Shown: in pieces, positions 60,523 to 64,000 of the stretch
How the letters are laid out: each line of letters starts with the position of its first letter
Numbering within the stretch: the stretch's first letter is position 1
NCBI GenBank assembly: GCA_965657645.1
Contig: CBFHOS010000008.1
Span: forward strand, 1 to 64,000
Origin: CBFHOS01 sp965657645
Lineage (GTDB): Bacteria; Pseudomonadota; Alphaproteobacteria; Puniceispirillales; Puniceispirillaceae
Length of the DNA stretch: 64,000 nt
Direction: 5' to 3'
Made by a program: the position numbers and the translations under genes
The notes under the pieces: generated by a model
Database searches by the model: none
What the model saw: the letters and a program-made list of their open reading frames with translations, nothing else
What the model was told of the DNA's origin: nothing

Positions 60523-61784
60523 TAGGTTACCTGACCAACGATCAGCGACGCGTTCGTGCCACCAAAGCCGAATGAGTTTGACATAGCATTGCGAACAACA
60601 CGGTTTTTGGTCTTTAGCGGGACCAAATCCATATCCGCAACAACGTCTTCAGGATCATTCAAATTCAATGTTGGCGGTAGATCACCTGTTTGCACAGCCT
60701 TGATCGAATAGATTGCCTCGATCGCACCTGCCGCGCCCAAAAGATGGCCCGTGGCGCTCTTGGTTGACGACATTGATACATTCGCAATGCTATCACCCAA
60801 CAGGCGTTTCACAGCACCAGCCTCGATCACATCACCGAGCGGTGTCGACGTGCCATGGGCGTTTACATAATCGATATCACTAGCGTCAAGGCCAGCACGC
60901 TTTAGCGCCGCCTGCATAGCCCGGAAACCGCCATCACCATCTTCCGCTGGCGCGGTAATGTGATGCGCGTCACCTGACATGCCATACCCTTTTACTTCGC
61001 CATAAATAGTAGCGCCGCGGGCTTTTGCATGCTCCAGTTCCTCAAGCACAACAATGCCAGCACCCTCGCCCATAACAAAACCATCACGGCCTTTGTCCCA
61101 TGGGCGCGAGCCTTGATCTGGCGCGTCATTATAACCGCTTGAGAGCGCGCGAGCGGCGGCAAATCCGGCCATGCCAATACGGCATACAGCCGCCTCAGCA
61201 CCACCAGCAACCATCACATCGGCATCATCCAGCGCGACCATACGCGCGGCATCGCCAATGGCATGCGCACCAGTTGAACAGGCCGTCACAACCGAATGGT
61301 TTGGCCCTCTAAATCCATATTTAATCGACACGTGACCAGAAATAAGATTGATCAGCGCCGAGGGGATGAAAAATGGGCTAATACGGCGCGGGCCCTTTTC
61401 ATTCATCAATTGATCTGTACGCACAATCGATTCAAGGCCGCCAATGCCGGAGCCGATCATCACACCTGTACGATTTTGCGATTCACGATCCTGTGGCATC
61501 CAGCCGGAATCCTGCACGGCTTCGATTGCCGCAACCAAACCCAATTGGATAAAACGGTCTTGTTTGCGTTGATCACGGGGGTCAATCCAGTCATCGAGGT
61601 TCAACCCACCGGGCTCACCCGGTCCGGGGACCTGACCTGCGATTTGACAACTGATATCGCTCACATCGAAATTTTCGATACGCGATATTCCACTTTTCCC
61701 AGCGAGAATTTGGGACCAGTTATGGGCGGCCCCCTGTCCAAGAGGGGTGACCATACCTAATCCGGTAACAACAACACGGCGCAT
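60522..61784 (-). CDS. fabF: 3-oxoacyl-ACP synthase II (beta-ketoacyl-ACP synthase)
   Basis: Condenses malonyl-ACP with acyl-ACP in fatty-acid elongation. 420 residues with catalytic Cys169 (VVTACSTGAH), the His of VNAHGTSTPLGD and of KSATGHLLGAAGAIE, and the closing NSFGFGGTNASL. The ATG gives the standard RRVVVTGLGMVTPLG start. It lies 100 bp after acpP and is coupled to mltG by a TAATG overlap. Confidence 0.97.
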   Translation of the reverse strand: MRRVVVTGLGMVTPLGQGAAHNWSQILAGKSGISRIENFDVSDISCQIAGQVPGPGEPGGLNLDDWIDPRDQRKQDRFIQLGLVAAIEAVQDSGWMPQDRESQNRTGVMIGSGIGGLESIVRTDQLMNEKGPRRISPFFIPSALINLISGHVSIKYGFRGPNHSVVTACSTGAHAIGDAARMVALDDADVMVAGGAEAAVCRIGMAGFAAARALSSGYNDAPDQGSRPWDKGRDGFVMGEGAGIVVLEELEHAKARGATIYGEVKGYGMSGDAHHITAPAEDGDGGFRAMQAALKRAGLDASDIDYVNAHGTSTPLGDVIEAGAVKRLLGDSIANVSMSSTKSATGHLLGAAGAIEAIYSIKAVQTGDLPPTLNLNDPEDVVADMDLVPLKTKNRVVRNAMSNSFGFGGTNASLIVGQVT

Positions 61785-61884
61785 GGCTAGTCTCCGAACA
61801 GATAATGAACAAGCTGGCTAAAATCTGGCCCCGCCTAACATTCCCTAGAATGTGTATCAGCCGGGCCAGATAATTATTGGTAAT

Positions 61885-62121
61885 TTAGGCTGCGTTCTTT
61901 TCCAAGAAAGAAACAGCATCCTTAACAGTCAGAATACTTTCGGCAGCATCATCAGGGATTTCAACACCGAACTCTTCTTCAAATGCCATGACCAGCTCAA
62001 CTGTGTCTAGGCTGTCTGCGCCCAGATCATCGATGAAGCTTGCGCCATCAATAACTTTATCAGCATCTACACCAAGATGTTCGACTACAATGTTTTTCAC
62101 ACGATCAGCGATATCGCTCAT
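61885..62121 (-). CDS. acpP: Acyl carrier protein
   Basis: A 78-residue acidic carrier protein. The phosphopantetheine attachment Ser37 is in GADSLDTVEL, with SDIADRVKNIVVEHLGV before and FEEEFGVEIPDDAAESILTV after. AGGGGG precedes the ATG at a short distance. Between fabG and fabF as usual; it probably has its own promoter in the 162-bp gap upstream, in keeping with the high expression of acpP. Confidence 0.98.
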   Translation of the reverse strand: MSDIADRVKNIVVEHLGVDADKVIDGASFIDDLGADSLDTVELVMAFEEEFGVEIPDDAAESILTVKDAVSFLEKNAA

Positions 62122-62169
62122 TTATGCCCCCTATTAGGAAGGTTAGATTTGGCCGTTTCCAGCCGGGAA

Positions 62170-62198
62170 ATTATAAAAGTTGGCGGCAATTAACACAG
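62170..62198 (-). promoter_or_regulatory. Probable acpP promoter
   Basis: A perfect TATAAT (plus-strand 62170-62175) on the minus strand, about 48 bp before the acpP ATG. The -35 region (TGTGTT at 16-bp spacing) is a poor match. The strong -10 fits the need for abundant ACP. Confidence 0.45.
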
Positions 62199-62283
62199 AT
62201 TTATCACCTGCACCACCCTAAATCATCTTTCATTATGCAAAGCCAAGCCCAACTATCAATAGATCTTTGCCCTGCACATGGCC

Positions 62284-63024
62284 CTAAAGCATAGCCATAC
62301 CGCCATTTACATGCATTGTTGTACCGGTAACATAGCCAGCTTCGTCACTGGCAAGATATAATACCGCGGCGGCAATTTCATCGGCCTCGCCAAGACGACC
62401 CATCGGCACGCGGCCCAAAAGTCCCTCTTTCTTACCATCGTCCAAAACATCAGTCATCGGCGTGGCAATAAAGCCGGGTGCAACCACATTAACGGTAATG
62501 CCGCGGCTCGCAACTTCGCTGGCCAGTGATTTTGCATAGCCGATCATGCCTGCCTTGGATGCCGCATAATTTGTTTGTCCGGGATTGCCCGTCACACCAA
62601 CGATGGACGACACAGAAATAATCCGGCCAGAGCGGGCTTTCATCATCGGGCGCAAGGCTGCACGTGAGAGGATCATGCTGGCGGTCATATTAACCTCTAA
62701 CACGGCGTCCCATTCTTCGTCCTTCATCCGCATGGCAAGATTATCGCGGGTAATGCCGGCATTATTCACCAAGATAGACACCGGACCACCAGCCGCCTCT
62801 GCACTAGCCTCAATAAGGCCAGCAACCGCCTCGCGGTCAGAAAGGTTGGCGGTAACAACATGGGCGCGCTCACCAAGACTGGCCTTTAACTCTTCGAGTT
62901 TTTCAGCCCGTGTACCGTGCAAAACGACAATGGCGCCTTGGCCGTGAAGAGTTGTTGCAATCGCCGCGCCGATACCACCAGAAGCCCCGGTGACAAGCGC
63001 AATTTTACCCGATAAATCAAACAT
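62284..63024 (-). CDS. fabG: 3-oxoacyl-ACP reductase
   Basis: NADPH-dependent reductase of the elongation cycle. 246-residue classical SDR with TGASGGIG (about 13-20), NNAGITRDNL, catalytic Ser in ISVSSIVG, YAASKAG and the C-terminal TGTTMHVNGGMAML. The ATG at 63024 follows GGAAAG; the frame upstream adds six residues. It follows fabD by about 80 bp. Confidence 0.96.
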   Translation of the reverse strand: MFDLSGKIALVTGASGGIGAAIATTLHGQGAIVVLHGTRAEKLEELKASLGERAHVVTANLSDREAVAGLIEASAEAAGGPVSILVNNAGITRDNLAMRMKDEEWDAVLEVNMTASMILSRAALRPMMKARSGRIISVSSIVGVTGNPGQTNYAASKAGMIGYAKSLASEVASRGITVNVVAPGFIATPMTDVLDDGKKEGLLGRVPMGRLGEADEIAAAVLYLASDEAGYVTGTTMHVNGGMAML

Positions 63025-63103
63025 CAATAACTTTCCATTCAACGATTGATAAGTATTAAATTCTTGGTCGAAAACCTGTGAGAATTTTTATCTAAGTGAA
63101 CTT

Positions 63104-64000
63104 CTACAGGGCCGATAGCACACTGTCCAGATCATCGGCATTATCCAGATTAACCGCGGTCACATCCGACAAGGTACGCTTGACCAAGCCTGATAGCACT
63201 TTGCCAGTGCCAAGCTCGACAAAATGCGTGACCCCGCTTTTCCCCAATCCAACCAACGATTCACGCCAGCGCACACGGCCTGTAACCTGTGCCACCAGAT
63301 TGTCACGCAATTGATCGGCCTTGGTCTCACCGGCCGCGGTCACGTTACAAATCACCGGTACCGCCGCATCATTCATTTCCACATTTGCGAGAGCCTCGCG
63401 CATTGCCTCGGCGGCGGGGGCCATCAGATCACAATGGAACGGCGCACTAACTGGCAGTTTGATCACTTTGCGAATACCCATGTCCTTGGCAATTGTAATG
63501 GCGGCATCAACCGCGCCTGCACTGCCGCTAATAACAATCTGGCCGGGCGCATTGTCATTTGCCAATTGCACCAAACCGGATCCCGAGGCGGCCGCTAGGA
63601 TCTCGTCAACCTTGACTTCATCCGCACCAAGCACCGCCGCCATTGCCCCCTCACCGACGGCGACCGCCGATTGCATTGCATCACCGCGCAGGCGTAACAA
63701 CCGTGCCCCATCGCTAATGCCGATGCTGCCTGCTACCGCCAAAGCCGCATATTCGCCTAGCGAATGACCGGCCACATAATTAGCTATCTGGGTTAGGGGC
63801 TTGCCGCTTTCCGCCGCCAACACCGCGGCCGCCGCCATTGAGGTGGCAAACAACGCTGGCTGGGCATTTCGGGTTAGACGGATTTCATCATCTGGACCAT
63901 CGCGCATAATCGCGAACAGATCCTCGCCAAGGGCCTCATTGACCTCGTCAAACACATCCTTGGCTACGGTGTGCGAAGCCGCCAATGCACTGCCCATACC
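63104..64000 (-). CDS. fabD: Malonyl-CoA:ACP transacylase (5' end beyond window)
   Basis: Loads malonate onto ACP. About 298 residues are visible; the first visible residues GMGSALA correspond to the end of the family's PGQGSQxVGMG motif, so only the first ten or so residues lie beyond the right edge. It has LTRNAQPALFATSMA, the nucleophile motif VAGHSLGEYAALA, LQLANDNAPGQIVISG-like QLANDNAPGQIVISG, catalytic His in VSAPFHCDLM and FVELGTGKVLSGLVKR. First gene of the visible fabD-fabG-acpP-fabF-mltG series. Confidence 0.96.
   Translation of the reverse strand, partial: GMGSALAASHTVAKDVFDEVNEALGEDLFAIMRDGPDDEIRLTRNAQPALFATSMAAAAVLAAESGKPLTQIANYVAGHSLGEYAALAVAGSIGISDGARLLRLRGDAMQSAVAVGEGAMAAVLGADEVKVDEILAAASGSGLVQLANDNAPGQIVISGSAGAVDAAITIAKDMGIRKVIKLPVSAPFHCDLMAPAAEAMREALANVEMNDAAVPVICNVTAAGETKADQLRDNLVAQVTGRVRWRESLVGLGKSGVTHFVELGTGKVLSGLVKRTLSDVTAVNLDNADDLDSVLSAL

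Noticed and set aside
1..64000. Prophage, insertion sequence, toxin-antitoxin or defence island
   Set aside because: No integrase, transposase, phage structural, nuclease-toxin or restriction gene seen; gene order and composition look like a stable chromosomal core.

Overview
The window is an ordinary, densely coding stretch of an alphaproteobacterial chromosome. The sequence suggests a free-living marine lineage, possibly of the SAR116 (Puniceispirillum) type. This is inferred from moderate GC, a complete GatCAB set, the order pyrB-pyrC-plsY-dprA-topA-rnr-rpmG, an Entner-Doudoroff operon, EipB and an Hda with a sliding-clamp motif. The exact genus cannot be read from the sequence. I saw no phage, insertion sequence, plasmid gene or CRISPR array. 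I found one tRNA (Ser, anticodon GCT) and one cobalamin riboswitch.

Layout. 1-4.3 kb: cobalt/cobalamin genes on the minus strand (cobW running off the left edge, hupE behind a B12 riboswitch, cobC, and an Re-type asparaginase). 4.4-9.2 kb: an AGCS amino-acid symporter downstream of an unusual 1018-residue kinase/M23 peptidase/aminotransferase fusion; the gap between them carries two copies of a TTGGA-N3-TCCAA inverted repeat. 9.3-13.9 kb: an SDR plus a SnoaL-like protein face a minus-strand trio (FAD oxidoreductase, DUF1365, Cfa-like methyltransferase), a set reminiscent of light/singlet-oxygen lipid-modification loci. 14-19 kb: galM, an aldo-keto reductase, a DUF952 protein and a two-gene aromatic ring hydroxylase/extradiol dioxygenase operon. 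19.3-21.3 kb: a DUF2244 protein and tungstate-type ABC genes tupBC without a binding protein. 21.3-24.3 kb: pgl-edd-eda. 24.5-28 kb: a class III aminotransferase, yaaA, a cold-shock gene, a small membrane ORF and tRNA-Ser.

28-43.4 kb: a lysR regulator; gatCAB on the minus strand; then, on the plus strand, ruvX, pyrB, a pyrC lacking the metal-binding histidines, plsY, dprA with a perfect CtrA-type palindrome, topA, rnr, rpmG and a ROK-family protein whose catalytic motifs are eroded. 43.4-50.5 kb: eipB, rnd, an atypical SDR, hda, a DUF2066 protein, purM-purN and a 43-residue membrane protein. 50.5-58.8 kb: ndk, holC, pepA, then lptF-lptG-surA-pdxA-ksgA without the lptD that usually lies between lptG and surA. 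58.8-64 kb: gmk, then a minus-strand fatty-acid block fabD (cut by the right edge)-fabG-acpP-fabF-mltG.

Most genes are housekeeping: translation fidelity, pyrimidine/purine/nucleotide supply, RNA turnover, DNA topology and uptake, envelope assembly and lipid synthesis. The more unusual material is regulatory or concerns degenerate enzymes: the TTGGA-N3-TCCAA pair, the CtrA box at dprA, a 29-bp tandem repeat grown from the end of ruvX, the ROK pseudokinase and the metal-ligand-less dihydroorotase. I did not find a clearly new multi-gene system.
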